A stretch of 64,000 nucleotides of DNA from Lota lota (GCA_026745465.1 JACYXH010000207.1:1025001-1089000), one strand, 5' to 3'; numbered from the stretch's first letter, positions 1 to 14,124 are shown. Translations and numbers: made by a program. Notes: generated by a model from the letters alone, not told the origin.

Positions 1-83
<83 letters not shown>
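1..83. repeat. (CT)n microsatellite, cut by window edge
   Basis: At least 41 uninterrupted CT units run from the first base, so the true left end lies outside the window. The array is pure, which suggests it is young or still length-variable. Confidence 0.98.
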
Positions 84-477
<394 letters not shown>

Positions 478-620
478 AGGTTAAGTCAGTGGCAAGGCAT
501 TATGGGTAAACAGGAAGTGTCGCTCAGCTGTGCCGTCGAGGGTGCAGTTTCATTTCCTGGCTGGCAGGCAGAGTGAATCAAGAAGTGTGTCCATACATAA
601 ATCATGTCGCCCACTTGCAA

Positions 621-638
621 CCCCCCCCCCCCCCCCCC
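621..638. repeat. Poly(C) tract, C18
   Basis: Eighteen consecutive C followed by short CCA/CCCCA units. It is one of many long C or G homopolymers in the window. Confidence 0.95.
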
Positions 639-2565
639 ACCCACCCCACACCAACGTGACAAACACCACCACCTTTCCATCCGCTTGATCCGAGATGTGA
701 CAGCTAACACTCAAAGCTCACTGCCACAGCGGATAAATCACAGAGTTTGTCCCTCAGTGAATCAAGAGGCGACTGTCGATTTAACCACCTGAAAACCAAC
801 AGGTTTATGGCTGGAGAGCATGCATTTTTGGTCTCCCCGAGACGCCAAGCGTTGATTGCCTCGTGTGGTGCAGTTACTGCCTTGTGCTGTGAATTTGAAC
901 ACGGTCCTGCCTGCGTAACCTATCGGACAGGAAAGAGCTGCAATTTCAAGTCTAGTAGTCTCCTTAGTTTCCTCACCAAACACTCACAGATGTTTTGTGA
1001 TGTGCCGTTCAGATTGAAATCACAATCCGAACACAATCCTAAGTGCTTCCAAAAAACTAAACAAAAAACAAAGTGAAGAGGTGAACCAGCAACTTCAAAA
1101 AAGAAAATGTACGATCTAAAGGCATTCATATAAAAGGCCTAAATTGGCACAGTTGTGTCCGTGTGATGTCATACCATCTCATTGGCTTTCAAGGACAGCG
1201 GAAAATATAATGAATATATATTGAATAAACACAAACTATTAGCTGATTAAACACAATAAATAAACACAATTATATTATATCGAGGCAGCATGACAGAAAA
1301 TCCTCATCAGGTTTGAGTTAGAAATCCATGTGTGTTTAGACTGATTGAAGACCCCTAATCTTCCGAACAGTGATTCAGTTAATTAGGCAGGAACCTCTAA
1401 TGTACAGGCCAGTTCATTGGAGGGCTGCCGGCCCCTCCATATGTCCATAATATGTGAGGATAGCTGCCGGATCCCCCTTCCACACAACCACCCCATGCAG
1501 CCCTGACCTGGAATAATCGTGTTGAGTCAATAGATGGATGGATGGATGGATTACCAGGGAAACAGCTTAGCAAAGAGGGAGATTAGTAAATGCAGCATCA
1601 ACAACAGGAACGCACGCACGCACGCACATGCACACATACTCTCTGAAAACTTAATTTACATTCACTCCGCGGTTAAGACGTGCGACTTTTCCCCACATCC
1701 TTAAATACATAAAACATATATTGAATTCTGTGATCAGGTAGGCTGCAGATCTTCTCCCTGGAGGAGAGTGGATGCTGGATGTCTTCATCGCTGGCACTGC
1801 TCTATAATTCATGGTTAGGTATTTCGCACTGAACCCGTACAGCCAAGTGATGTGTAGTCTGCAGAAGATTGGCACATTAAGGCCCAAGACAGGGGGGTGG
1901 GGGTGGCGTGCGCCAGTACACCTGTCCTGTGTAACCTCAAATATTTAACGTGGAAAACGGGGAGGCAATAAGGAGAGAAATGTTTGCTAGGAGCCCGAAT
2001 CAAGTCTCTTTTACTGTTATTTTTCCTGCTCTCCATTTATTTTGCCGTACGTACCCTTCTGTCGGGGCTACATGATTCAACGAGGGCTGCAGACCACTTC
2101 AATCAAGTAAACATGCCTAATGAATGCAATATGCATAAAACTCCATGTAGGTCATGCTAATGATTGTACTCGACTGCTTTGCTGATAACTCATGAGAAAG
2201 TATATAGGTACCTCTCAGGGACATGTTCACGGTGTGAACAGGTTTAGCATGAGCTAATGTCCACTGCACTCACACAGCCGCTTACACTGTGTATATCTTT
2301 GATGTTTGCTGCTGGAGACAAGAGCGTATCAAACAGAGCATCCATGTGCGTTGCCCTAAGCCAACGCATTGCAGCGGTACTCTGCGTTCTCAAGGTAAAA
2401 CCTTCAACTTTGCACCATTCAAAGTACAGATGTTCTTACAGCGGGCTATTAACCATGCAATTACGTACCCAACTATAAAATGAAGTGCCGTACATCAAAT
2501 GTGAAACCTTGAGGAAACAATGAGTGCAGCGCTCGATATTTTCTTTGTGTTCGTGGCATCCACCC
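639..2565. other. Unassigned non-coding stretch
   Basis: No supported gene. The stretch holds a short (ATGG)n run near 1532-1551 and a short (CACG)n run near 1609-1627. The rest is mixed-composition unique sequence with stops in all frames. The longest open frames are about 100 codons or less and match no family I recognise. Confidence 0.5.
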
Positions 2566-2602
2566 TCCACACACACACACACACACACCCCCCAACCCCC
2601 CT
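2566..2602. repeat. Short (CA)n plus C-rich tract
   Basis: About ten CA units followed directly by C-rich sequence. This CA-to-poly(C) junction recurs elsewhere, for example near 43.9, 49.4 and 56.4 kb. Confidence 0.85.
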
Positions 2603-4284
2603 CCATACTTAAAACAACCTACAACATTAGCATTTCCCATTGTAGCCCCGCTGTGGCGTTCTCCCCTGTGCTGCCTATTGTTTCTGAATAAATACAAAGG
2701 GCCTGTGTTAGCATTATCCTGGCGAAAACTTTTACCAGGTGGACAGGGACGAGATTTGGGGAGTTGCAGCTCTGTCGCTGCCAGAATGAGGCAGAAAGCT
2801 GTGCCTTGTAGCTGAAATCAATACCGTGCGCAGCCGGCACAGTGCCGATATTCATATGCTAATGAGTCTCTTTTTAGGCCTTTATACGTATTGGGTTGCG
2901 TACATGCGTGTGTATGCCTGTGTATTGCGATACCTTAGGCGGTGTGTTGAGTCTGGAGAGGCCTGCGCGAGTGAAGTTTGTACCCATTGAGATTCACAGT
3001 ACAATTTCCCACTCTGTTGGACCTGCTGTACTCCGTTAACGCTCCGGGCACGATGTCATGACTTCCGTAGGGATGGCTAACCGTAGAGTGCTTAATTTTA
3101 AAGAAGATATTTAATAAAAACAAATTTAAAACAGTTTGTAACATAACACTGTGTATAACATTTAAGTTTAATCAAACGCTTAACAAATCTGTAAATGTTT
3201 TTTTTTTATGAAGAATGTCATCAAATCTGTAAGGAAAAGCCTTTTGTTGCATTCTTGCACTTTACTTCCTGCCTTGGGCAACACTGCCGCTGAGGGGAAA
3301 ATAGTTTTCTGGGATTATTGCCATAACCTCCATTATGTCACACAATACAAGGAAAACCATTTTCTGTTCTCTATAACAGGATTTCCTATCTTGCAAGTGC
3401 TCCAATACCGCTCACCACGTCTCTCTTGGCAAAACGACCAGCGCTTTTGACTTGCCGACCACAGTGAGCAGCGGTCGTAATCGCCACAGTGGCCCGATCA
3501 GGCCCCTTTCCAGAAACACAAGTCCTTAAGATGTCCATGGTAGTCCCTGCCAATTCTGTCCTCCCTTGACTCACATGGGTGTTCTGAAGAGGCGGGGAAA
3601 AGGGCAGGAGGTGGAGTATGATTTGCCAGTCGGCTGCCTGCTCTACTTTATAAGGTCAGGTCCCTATTTTCTGGTTTCCACCATAGTTGGCGCCCTATCT
3701 GCCAATATTCGGTGGTTTCATAGCCACATGCCATGTGTCATCGGTGCTCTTTTGAAAGGGATAGTATCAACAATAAATAAGGGTTTATTTAAAAGACTAC
3801 TGGTACACAGTGGCTATATAAAATAGTAGGGACAGTGCAACGCTGTCCATTAAATGTGTGGAGAAGGCTTTCATGCAGCTTGTACATATCAGACTAAAAC
3901 TTTTTCTTTATCTGATAGAATGTTGCTTGGAGCAATATTCTTTCTAGTTATTATTGATTTTGAATTCGGATATCTGGCGTTCATTTTTTGTGAGTTACTC
4001 AGATTAAGTTACATCTTTATTTTTCTGCACAAATACCTTGGTTATTGTTATTGTCTATCGAGTCATATGTCTTCTATTAACCTAAAACAGTCCTTTCGGC
4101 CATTTCATGACTTTCAGCAGTATTGCAAAAGTATCTGTACATACATCACATTGATTGTGGTTTAGTGGATTGGTTGTGATGTCTATGGGGAAGCTTTTTA
4201 TTTTTACCACACAGCTCAAACCTAGACACATATCTTACTCTACCTCAAAACAGAACCTCCATAGTCTTACTCAGTTGTGTCATC
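2603..4284. other. Unassigned non-coding stretch
   Basis: Mixed-composition DNA with no recognisable gene, RNA or repeat family. Open frames of 80-100 codons occur (for example 3854-4165 plus), but their predicted peptides are hydrophobic, low in information and unlike any family I know. Confidence 0.45.
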
Positions 4285-4440
4285 ATTTGGCCTTTTTCCA
4301 TTATACTTTACTGATCTTGCTCGACTCGGTTTGTCTCGGCGCGGCAGCCCGGCGTGGCTGGGATTTGCGTCTCAAGTACAACAGGGCTTGAAGGTGTGTC
4401 TTTAACTGATGACGCGCTTGTCTTGAGTCCATGGCACAAC
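4285..4440. mobile_element. Decayed hAT-like MITE remnant (tentative)
   Basis: The segment has the look of a common teleost repeat end: a TTTTTCCATTATACTTTACT-like start followed by CTCGACTCGG and CTCGGCGCGG motifs, in otherwise AT-rich DNA. I saw no matching opposite terminal repeat or clear target duplication, so the boundaries are approximate and the family is unproven. It could be an ordinary GC-rich island. Confidence 0.3.
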
Positions 4441-5004
4441 AACACAGTTATTGTAGTTTTCTATTATAGCCTACTGTAAAATGTGATTGATTAGTTTAGG
4501 AGAAATGTAATATATTTGGGTAGTTTCAGACAGATGGAACACACATATTGATATCTGCGATGATGAATTCAGTTTGATGTTCAATGTTCCCCTTTTTTGC
4601 TTCCTAATCTCAATAGCTCATTGAGATCGGATTTATTTCAAATGAGTCTTATGTACACGTTGGACAATGATTCACACATATTTCCCTGAATGCCACACGA
4701 TGTCCTTGATGTCAGGAAAAAACTGTGTTGATCACCGATTTAATAGTGTGAAATATTGTCTTTAGAATAAGACTAATCTGAAAGAAATCTGTCCTATTTC
4801 AACCAGCTATTTTGAAGTATTTTACTTCAAAAAATACTATTTTACAATAGAATATCGTCAAACTAAAACGACTTTTGGCCTTTGACCTCCATTCACTAAC
4901 CATGACATTGCACTCTGTAGGGCATAGCTGTAACAATGCAGCCAGCAGGTCTTTTAGATTAAAATGTCCTTGTTAATAGAGATCTTTGAATTTAATTACA
5001 ATGT
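4441..5004. other. Unassigned AT-rich stretch
   Basis: AT-rich unique sequence. Nothing recognisable on either strand. Confidence 0.5.
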
Positions 5005-5275
5005 CAGAATCTGAATCAGAGTTGCTTTTATTACATCTTAACGTACAAGTACGCAAGAGTAAAATTCTTAGGCTTGGATCCTCAACAGTCATATAGCAGC
5101 ATCAATACAAGATCAATAACAAAGTATATAATAAATAATAATAATAATAATAATAAGTAGCAACATCAATACAACAATGTGTTCAAGTGGTAGTGGTACC
5201 AGCCACAGTGGTAGTGCAAAACATTAAATACATAAATAAATAAAATGCTGTGCAAAATACAGAATATAATGCAGA
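5005..5275 (-). mobile_element. 3' end of a fish non-LTR retrotransposon
   Basis: Read on the minus strand, the end at about 5005-5035 carries AATAAAAGC followed by CTCTGATTCAGATT. This is the TCTGATTC-type 3' tail that many teleost L2-like LINEs and SINEs share. Upstream of it on that strand lie GTGCAAA-type A-rich repeats and an (AAT)n run (5131-5156), also usual in these 3' regions. Only the non-coding 3' part is present, as expected from 5'-truncated insertion. The exact family is not assignable by eye. Confidence 0.55.
5131..5156. repeat. (AAT)n microsatellite
   Basis: About eight AAT units inside the retrotransposon 3' region. Confidence 0.9.
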
Positions 5276-6555
<1,280 letters not shown>

Positions 6556-6563
6556 GCCACATC
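6556..6563. repeat. Left target-site duplication of hAT MITE
   Basis: Octamer GCCACATC, identical to 7133-7140. Confidence 0.85.
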
Positions 6564-7132
6564 TAGGGTGACCAGGTGTCCTGCTTTATGCGGAACTGCA
6601 CAGCAATTTTATAATTTTATTATAACTCAAACCACTATAGTACAGACGCTTTACTAAAATCAGTAAAGCCATTTTTTATCCAATGGCTGTGAAGCAGGGA
6701 AGGCTGTCGTCATGGGACTGTGTTTGATGTCAGTCAAACTGTGCACACGTGGGTCAAGTGCAGGATAACCTGTCACTGTCTTTGCTACCTGCTACGCTAA
6801 GGCCAACAGGGAGAATTGAGAGTCACCACACAGACAAAAGCTATGCAGAGTTAAGCTGAATATGTTGTACCACAAAGCAAAGGCAAAGCAACTACATCAA
6901 ACATCAACCCTGGGAAAAAACGTATGGCTGAGTGAAGCCGGTGCAAGGCATTTGTCAGAGTTGGGTTTTTTCTGTCACATGGGGGGAACAGGATGTGAAG
7001 CGGCACATGTGAGAATGTTTATTTGTGAGTTAGAATGTCATATCAAAATTGGTATTGGTAACATCTACCACATTTTCCCACACAAACATACCCTTTGTCC
7101 CATGTTTGGTTTGTTGGGATCTGGTCACCCTA
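6564..7132. mobile_element. Non-autonomous hAT element (MITE), 569 bp
   Basis: The element begins TAGGGTGACCAG at 6564 and ends with the exact reverse complement CTGGTCACCCTA at 7132, giving a perfect 12-bp terminal inverted repeat. It is flanked on both sides by the identical octamer GCCACATC (6556-6563 and 7133-7140). An 8-bp target-site duplication is the signature of hAT transposition. The interior has no transposase-like coding sequence; the 100-codon plus-strand frame at 6862-7164 crosses the right end and has no recognisable domain. It would have been moved in trans by an autonomous hAT. The intact duplications imply that the insertion is complete. Confidence 0.88.
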
Positions 7133-7140
7133 GCCACATC
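7133..7140. repeat. Right target-site duplication of hAT MITE
   Basis: Octamer GCCACATC, identical to 6556-6563. Confidence 0.85.
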
Positions 7141-8125
7141 TGGAAACAATTCTTAGATGAATAAAATCACATTTACATTTCTGAATATTATAGTAGCTAC
7201 AAAGTTAACTTTTTGTTTTGTTGGTTCTTGTCTCGTATGTTCTGCTTTATCTGTAGCAGTATTCGTTATTTGTTTGATGGTGTTGTGTTAATGATGAATG
7301 TTTTGATTCATTTCAAACTCACGTTTCCATCCAACCCCTGTTATATCACCCCCAGAGAGATAACATATTGCAGGGGTTTATCCACTACTTCGTAACCTTG
7401 CCCCCCTGGGGTCCGTCCATTAAGAGAAATTCCTCCATAAGCAACACCCCAGGAGGCTGGGTTTCCATCATAAGCCGCCCTTCAGCAGACCTTGTCAGGT
7501 ACCCGAGCACCTTTCCAGCTGCGTCCACCATGACCCGCTGTGACCAGCTCCCCTTGACCCTGCTAGATCCAGCGTAGCAGCACTAACAGCGAGGAAGGAT
7601 GAACGACTGCACAATGTCTTTCACACTGTTGGGCTTAAAGAAAAAATTAACAAGCCGGGGATGGGAATTAATGTTAGCCTTAGGTTTTTCCAGGCTAACG
7701 AGGTGTCGATTGTTTCCGATAGCGAAGGACATAAATAAAGTTGGTGCAAGTGGCTGTTAGTGTTTCAATTGTTTTTGTGTTTCCTACACCAGCCCTACAG
7801 CCTTATAGAGTTCAGTGCCTTGCCTGACAGAGCCGCAGTAGCAATTGATACCTGGATGCAACACTGGCTGCTACTTAGCACTGGAGAAACGCTGTTCTGT
7901 CACTGCCGACAAGCAGAGAAGCAAATACCTCAACATTTGCCTTTCACTCCATCTGTCTGAATAAACCAGGCATATTTTTAACCATGCCGTTTTGGGGATT
8001 TAATATTTAGCTTGACATATCAGTGCTTTTGAATTTGCTTTTTAGAAACCAAAAGTATAACTCTTTCTACTTTTAATATAGTCTTGTGATCTGTCATGTG
8101 CAAATGGCTGAAATAGACCTTTCTG
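7141..8125. other. Unassigned non-coding stretch
   Basis: No recognisable gene or repeat family. Composition is mixed and all frames are interrupted. Confidence 0.5.
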
Positions 8126-8340
8126 AGAGAAAGAGAGAGAGACAGAGACAGAGAGACAGAGGAGAGAGAGAGACAAAAGACAGAGAGAGACGAAAGACAA
8201 AGAGAAACATTAAACCTGTGTAAGATGGAAAGATGAGGGCGAGGTAGAATGAGAGAGTGCTAGAGAGAGATAGTTTAAACCTGCCACAGAGGAAGAGAGA
8301 GAAAGAGAGAGAGGTAGAGGTATAGAGAGAGAGCGAGAAG
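8126..8340. repeat. Imperfect GA-rich (polypurine) tract
   Basis: Interrupted (GA)n, (GACA)n and GAAA units spread over about 200 bp. It looks like a decayed or compound microsatellite. Confidence 0.85.
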
Positions 8341-9222
8341 TTACCTGGGGATTCATGTCCTGCAGATAATTAACTGATCTATGTGAAGCAGAGCTCCATC
8401 CACCCAAAGTGTCCCTGGGCTTGCCACCTCCACCCAACCCCATAACCTCACCCGACTAGCACTCGTATATTACCACATTTATGGAGGTGAAAATCCACAC
8501 GTTACTGCAGCACATGCATTTGATAGGAACATTCTGGCTCCCGTAACTGAATTTATTTAGGCGTTGCAACAGGTATTTAACATGAACCGTGAGGCGAATC
8601 CACTTATGTAAACAATATTTTAAATGGGCTAGGTATGAGCCTATTCATATTTTACAGCTTAAGACTATGGTTATGGGTTTACGCATGGTTGCGCTTAATA
8701 AAACATTTATCATTTGACCTTAGAAGTTATGTAACGCCAGTTTATTGGAACAAAGCAAAAACACCCGCAAAGATATGGGTCACAGGACTTCTACCAGAAG
8801 GATTTGACTTGATTCAAATCAAGACACCAATAGTGAAAAGGCAGAACACTGGTCCAACAAACACATTTAGCTGGGACCAGAATTCAGTCGGTCCATCGAA
8901 CTGCATTCGTTCGAAAAGCGTAACTAAGATCTCAACATCGCCTCACATTTACACATGTTTAGTATGTCTCCTGACATCTTCCCTTTTGATTACGCCGCCA
9001 TATGGCACGACTCTTTGTTCTTCAAAAAGGAAAATTCCACTGGGAGATAATGACTTGGAAAAGAACAAAAAAAAGTGCCAACACCCCTCCCAGAATTGAT
9101 ATTTCAAGCATGATAGGACCCAGGCAAATCAAATTATGTTTGTATATCATCGGTTTCTGGCTTCAACACTCCTATCATAATAACAGACAGCTTCTTAGCG
9201 GTCCTCACCAAGTCCTCCAACC
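8341..9222. other. Unassigned stretch with a 154-codon open frame
   Basis: The plus strand is open from ATG 8635 to 9099. The predicted peptide has a hydrophobic start (about residues 3-30) and otherwise no domain, repeat or motif I recognise. No splice-site context, promoter or coding bias makes it convincing. In 64 kb of six frames an open frame this long can arise by chance. Confidence 0.35.
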
Positions 9223-9224
9223 AA

Positions 9225-9246
9225 CCCCCCCCCCCCCCCCCCTCCC
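9225..9246. repeat. Poly(C) tract
   Basis: About eighteen C followed by TCCCC units. Confidence 0.9.
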
Positions 9247-9663
9247 CTCCCCACCCCACCAACCCACATGTTTCGGTCCGGTGTCAGAGTGCAGGTGAAG
9301 AAGAAGATTGTTGTTGTGGCCCTGAAACACTTCAGCAGCAGCAATCTAGCATTGCTAAAACATTGGCATTTATTTGTTGCAGATATACATTAACGCTACA
9401 CTGTCCACGGTGAGGAAGTTGATCAGGGCATAGAGTTTATCGGCGCATAATATCAACTTGGCTGGATGTCGCACGTGGCGTAATGTGGTGCCGGGCTTAA
9501 TTAAGGGCGCATCTCATTAAACTCAAAGTGTACCTCCTTGCTTACGAGTGGCCATTAAATCTCACCTTCACCGGTCAATAGGTTTAGGTATTCCCAAGTC
9601 CTGCTAGAGAACTGCCAGTGAGCCTCTCTCTCTCTCTGAGCTCAACTCTCACCTGCTGCCAAG

Positions 9664-9793
<130 letters not shown>

Positions 9794-9865
9794 GTGTGTA
9801 TATATTTATACATATATTTGTACTTATTTTGTTTGTTCTGTTTAACCTGTAATAGAGAACGTGAC

Positions 9866-9945
9866 GTGCACCTACATCACCAAGACAAATTCCTTGTATG
9901 TTTAAAAAACGTACTTGGCAATAAAGCTTTTCTGATTCTGATATA
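9866..9945 (+). mobile_element. 3' tail of a fish non-LTR retrotransposon
   Basis: The stretch contains CACCAAGACAAATTCCTTGT, then a TACTTGGCAATAAAGC block and a terminal TCTGATTCTGAT. These blocks in this order form the widespread teleost LINE/SINE 3' tail, which includes an AATAAA signal. Only the last 80 bp or so is recognisable, so this is a strongly 5'-truncated copy. Confidence 0.7.
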
Positions 9946-9980
9946 TATATGTTTAATTTATTTATACTAGAGGATGTATA

Positions 9981-10041
9981 CCACACACACACACACACAC
10001 ACAAACAAACTGGCACCCACTGCCACACACACACAGACATA

Positions 10042-10074
<33 letters not shown>
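9981..10074. repeat. Interrupted (CA)n cluster
   Basis: Three CA runs separated by short ACAAACAAACTGG, GACATAGA and similar interruptions. Confidence 0.9.
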
Positions 10075-10075
<1 letters not shown>

Positions 10076-10233
10076 TAAAACCACATGCCCGATAAATACA
10101 TGCATGTCAACCCTTATATATGCTTTTCTACTCACACACTCACATGGCCACACTGTATCTCTCACACACACAAATAAAACCACATGCTTACTCAATAAAT
10201 GCATGTCCAATGGCACTTATATGGATGAGGCCT

Positions 10234-10324
<91 letters not shown>
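10234..10324. repeat. (CA)n microsatellite, about 45 units
   Basis: Uninterrupted CA array. It is preceded and followed by shorter CA runs (for example 10381-10419). Flanking text such as AAATAAAACCACATGC occurs twice nearby (about 10075 and 10172), so a local duplication is likely. Confidence 0.96.
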
Positions 10325-10329
<5 letters not shown>

Positions 10330-10660
10330 ACTTTCCAATACTTGCGCCTCATATATACGAATGGCGTCGTCCAAAGACATTCACACACACACACACCAAA
10401 CACACACACACACACACTTGACAACTACAGCGGTTTTGTGCCGAGTTCACCGTCAACAGGCCATGCGTCCAAGGGGAGGGCGTCCATTAGGCGAGCCGCT
10501 TGACCTCATTAATACCGCTGGGGTCAATGAAGAGCACCAGTGAGGCCTCTAATAGCTCCCCCGTCTGCAGTGCAGTAAACCATGGCGCGTCTGATTTAAA
10601 GGCACACGGGCTGCGGTGGAGACATTTAGATTGATTCCCATGTACCGTAACACTGCCGCA

Positions 10661-10682
10661 CCCCCCCCCCCCTCCCCCCCCC
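10661..10682. repeat. Poly(C) tract with one T
   Basis: C12, one T, then about nine C. Confidence 0.92.
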
Positions 10683-10981
10683 GGCTACGCATTAATCCAT
10701 TATAATTCGCCCAAAAATTGCGTAGCTGTGTACTTTTTTAGTAGCCTAGTTTTGGTTTTTATAATCACTGATAACGGTTCTGCACTTAAACATGTAAAAG
10801 ATCACGACGAATCCATTGATTTTTGATGAACCGCAGTAATGCGTTATCAACATTTTCCTGTCTCCTATAAAACTGCCCAGTAATTCCTCAAAAGTTCCTC
10901 AAGGGCAATGAAATGCTTTACAACTACATCGCCCAAACTCTGATGGAATTAAAATCCCCAGTATTGGCAGGACACAGAAGT

Positions 10982-11109
<128 letters not shown>

Positions 11110-11182
11110 ATGAATCTGTGCTTGTGTCAATATGTGTGCCAGATATTTGTTCATGTGTGCGTGTGCTTGTACGCATGTACAC

Positions 11183-11345
11183 AGCGAGCAGGTCTAGTGA
11201 TTATTGTGTTTGACTTCTAGCCAAAAGGTTGTTGGTTCAAACCCCAATGTCCACAGTCTACCTGTAGGCATCCTTCTCTCCAGGCGACATCCACTAACCC
11301 GTAACCTGATGAAAAATAAAAGATCAAATAACTACAATTTGTTTC
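11183..11345 (+). mobile_element. tRNA-derived SINE copy
   Basis: An A-box-like stretch (GGTCTAGTGATTATTG) is followed about 40 bp downstream by a good RNA polymerase III B box (GGTTCAAACCCC at about 11234). The body that follows (CCACAGTCTACCTGTAGGCA and later CCACTAACCC) matches the look of teleost tRNA-derived SINEs. The tail becomes A-rich near 11310. The copy is degraded, and no target duplication was identified. Confidence 0.6.
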
Positions 11346-12227
11346 ACAAAAACACATCCACAAAATAATGGATGTAAAGCACTTTTCACCATATCCCCGG
11401 CTACATCTTTTTTCTTTTTGTGCTTGTGTGCATGCATTCGCGTTCTGCATGCACCAACGCATACATTAAGAACCTCCTGGTGGTTGCAAACAGCGGGGAA
11501 ATCCATCATGCCTATTTATTTGTTTGGTGTGGGTAGGGGGAGGTGGAGGATGGTCGGGATGGACAGGATGCGATCGATCACGGCTAACCTTGACGTCTAC
11601 CCTTGCTTTGGATGTCAGGCATCCCTGGGGTAGGCGAGCGGTGATCAAAGAGAATATAAAGAGAGATTTTGAGAGCACTGGGAAAGAAAAGAGGGGTGGG
11701 GCGGGGTCTACAATCCATGAGACATAAAGGATACTGTAAGTGGATGGGATTGGGGTCAAAGGTCGACTAGCAGGTCGTGGTCTAGTATGTCGCAGACAGA
11801 GACTGAGATAATTAGACAGAAGTGGTGTAGTAGGCCTGCTAGTGGCTAGCCAGGGAACCAGTCGAATCTCGCAAGCTCACGTTTCATTTGCTCTGAAGAT
11901 AAGGTCTGGCTCCCCTCCCATACAAAAATATTTCTGCCCGGTACGAGATAGACTGACCATTCACAACCATTTATCTAATATGAGGCGGGATAATATGATG
12001 ACAATGCAGAGGAGTGCCGTGGAGGCATTGTCAACAACAGCAAAGATAGCTACTCCAAACTAAAACCGTTTTGATTGAAGGTTGATGGCATTTACCTGCT
12101 CGTGAATTACAACCGTTTAAATTAGAATAACTTCATAATAACTTGAGTCTCATTGAAAAAACCAATATATCTGTTTCAAATGACATGCCACCTACTCTGA
12201 AGAAATGCAACTTTTGTTTACGTTTGA
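11346..12227. other. Unassigned non-coding stretch
   Basis: Nothing recognisable. A purine-rich patch lies around 11640-11720. Confidence 0.45.
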
Positions 12228-12782
12228 TGTCACATCTTTAAAATACCATGCTATCACATTGCTTCGAAACAAGCCAAGTTTGAGTTGTAAAACCTTCATG
12301 TGTTGGCAATAAATAAACACTGTTGTTTATTATGTGAAAGATGGAAGAATAAAGAAAACAGCTGCTCCTACCCCACCAAACGTCCAGGATGATGACGGCG
12401 CAGAGTGGAAAATCCAAATTACTCCAAGTAAAGGTCCAAACAAATAAATCCAAAATAAGTAATCCAATAATAAAAGAAAATAGTAATTTATGACAGAGGT
12501 CCTTTTTTTATAATGTCCTTTGTTTCATTCAATTAGGACTTAAACATATTTGACTTCCCAGTGTCTTCAGCCTGCAATGTTTTTCCTCTCTCTCCACTAG
12601 TCAGCCATCTTGGAAGACCTCTGAACAAAACCCAAATGTGGGTGTGGTCCAATTAACATACAATTACCATCACCTGCTCACCTCCCCTTTTCCAACACAA
12701 CACAACCCCATGAGACTTTAACAAAAAAAACAAAAATAAAAACGATTCAAAACCAGACCAAAACAAAAAGTCTGATGTAACA
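12228..12782 (-). mobile_element. Solo LTR, 555 bp
   Basis: On the minus strand the segment starts TGTTACATC and ends GATGTGACA, giving the TG...CA ends and a short near-perfect inverted repeat (8 of 9) that LTRs show. An AATAAA signal on the minus strand lies about 100 bp before the 3' end (plus-strand TTTATT at 12326-12331), as expected for the R region. Neither a primer-binding site nor a polypurine tract borders it, so it appears to be a solo LTR left by LTR-LTR recombination. I saw no matching 4-6 bp target duplication (TTTGA against GAGTA), which weakens the call. The superfamily is undetermined. Confidence 0.58.
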
Positions 12783-13746
12783 GAGTAGCCAACATTATCC
12801 ACTCTGCTCTACTTTAACATCTGTCATGACATTAACTTGTCCACAAAGGCTTGGCAGGGAATCTTAAGCACAAATTCCTCCTTTAAAACATAAATATATC
12901 AATACACAGATACAGAAATACACATATACACAATAAATTAGTTACTGAATGCATGACAGACAAAACTAAAAGGAAAATGGGGCAAGCAAAAGAAAAAGTA
13001 AAATGTGTGTGCCAGTTTGGTACTTAGTGAGTTTCAATGTGTAATTATAAAACAGGAACAGCTACGGCGGCCATAAAGAGGATCCCCAAACTCGCTGGAG
13101 TAGCTCCTTTGTGTAAATGATAATGGTGGCATTTCCCTCTGATTGGAGTCTCTACTATGCCCCTATACGCGATACCCCACATGCATTTCACGATGTAAAA
13201 CGTTAAGCACTGCACCACTTTCTGTGTTCGCCGTCATGTCTATGCCAGCTGGGGCGGGAGGCGGTGGGGGGGGGGTGATGATTTGCAAAAGAAATACAGT
13301 CCCCCGTTTAAGGGCCGTAATTATAACATAGGACTCTACGACGATCAACTTCAATTGACATGATGGATGGAGCCAATCATGTCGTTGGAGGCTTTCATGT
13401 TATGCGATGACCTATCGCGCGGCTAGCCTTCGTTGCATTCGTGAAATCGAATCCTGTACTCCCACAAGCTCAGATGATTTCCCCAAACACAATGAGATGA
13501 TCAATAATTCTATTTTCTATAATTGGACATGTCAAGGAGTGAAGCATGACATGTTGTTGCGTGTTCATATTGGGGCCGTTAGGCTAACTTTATTTATTCA
13601 TTTGTGTTTATTTATTTGGGAAAGGTCTCTGTCACTATCATCGCAGAGATGTATTTCTCAGGGACCGGTGAATGTTAGTTTTGTTTTGAGTTTCTGGGGG
13701 TGAGAAAAGAAACATATCTGTATTAGAAAGGGAAAATGAGAGAGGT
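12783..13746. other. Unassigned non-coding stretch
   Basis: A G11 run lies at 13265-13275. No gene or repeat family is recognisable. The 98-codon plus-strand frame at 13407-13703 has no recognisable domain. Confidence 0.45.
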
Positions 13747-13764
13747 GGGGGGGGGGGGGGGGGG
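13747..13764. repeat. Poly(G) tract, G18
   Basis: Eighteen uninterrupted G. Confidence 0.95.
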
Positions 13765-13913
13765 TGGCAATGTCCTATTTTCCCCCTTCTTGAAGCTCTC
13801 GTTTACATCGTCGGGGCTGACAGCCCCTAAAAAGGAACGCATTGGGGCTAATCTCTCCCACTTTAAAAATACTCTGTTTATCTGACCCTCCTCAAGAGCT
13901 GTTGACACAGTGG

Positions 13914-13915
<2 letters not shown>

Positions 13916-14011
<96 letters not shown>
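13916..14011. repeat. (GT)n microsatellite, about 47 units
   Basis: Pure GT array. Confidence 0.97.
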
Positions 14012-14012
<1 letters not shown>

Positions 14013-14124
14013 AGGGCTTATCCGCCCCAAGGTAATACAAATCAAATAAATAAATGAATAAAAGGCAAAACCTCTTAGTTCATTAAAGGTTTGCAGCGAC
14101 TGCTGCGTTTTAACGACATGCCCG

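Noticed and set aside
8635-9099. 154-codon ATG-started plus-strand frame
   Set aside because: No recognisable domain, signal or neighbour, and the sequence looks like ordinary non-coding DNA. Length alone is not convincing in 64 kb of six frames.
10075-10230. Repeated AAATAAAACCACATGC words as a possible CRISPR-like array
   Set aside because: Only two or so copies, unequal spacing, embedded in CA repeats, in an animal genome. This is a local duplication.
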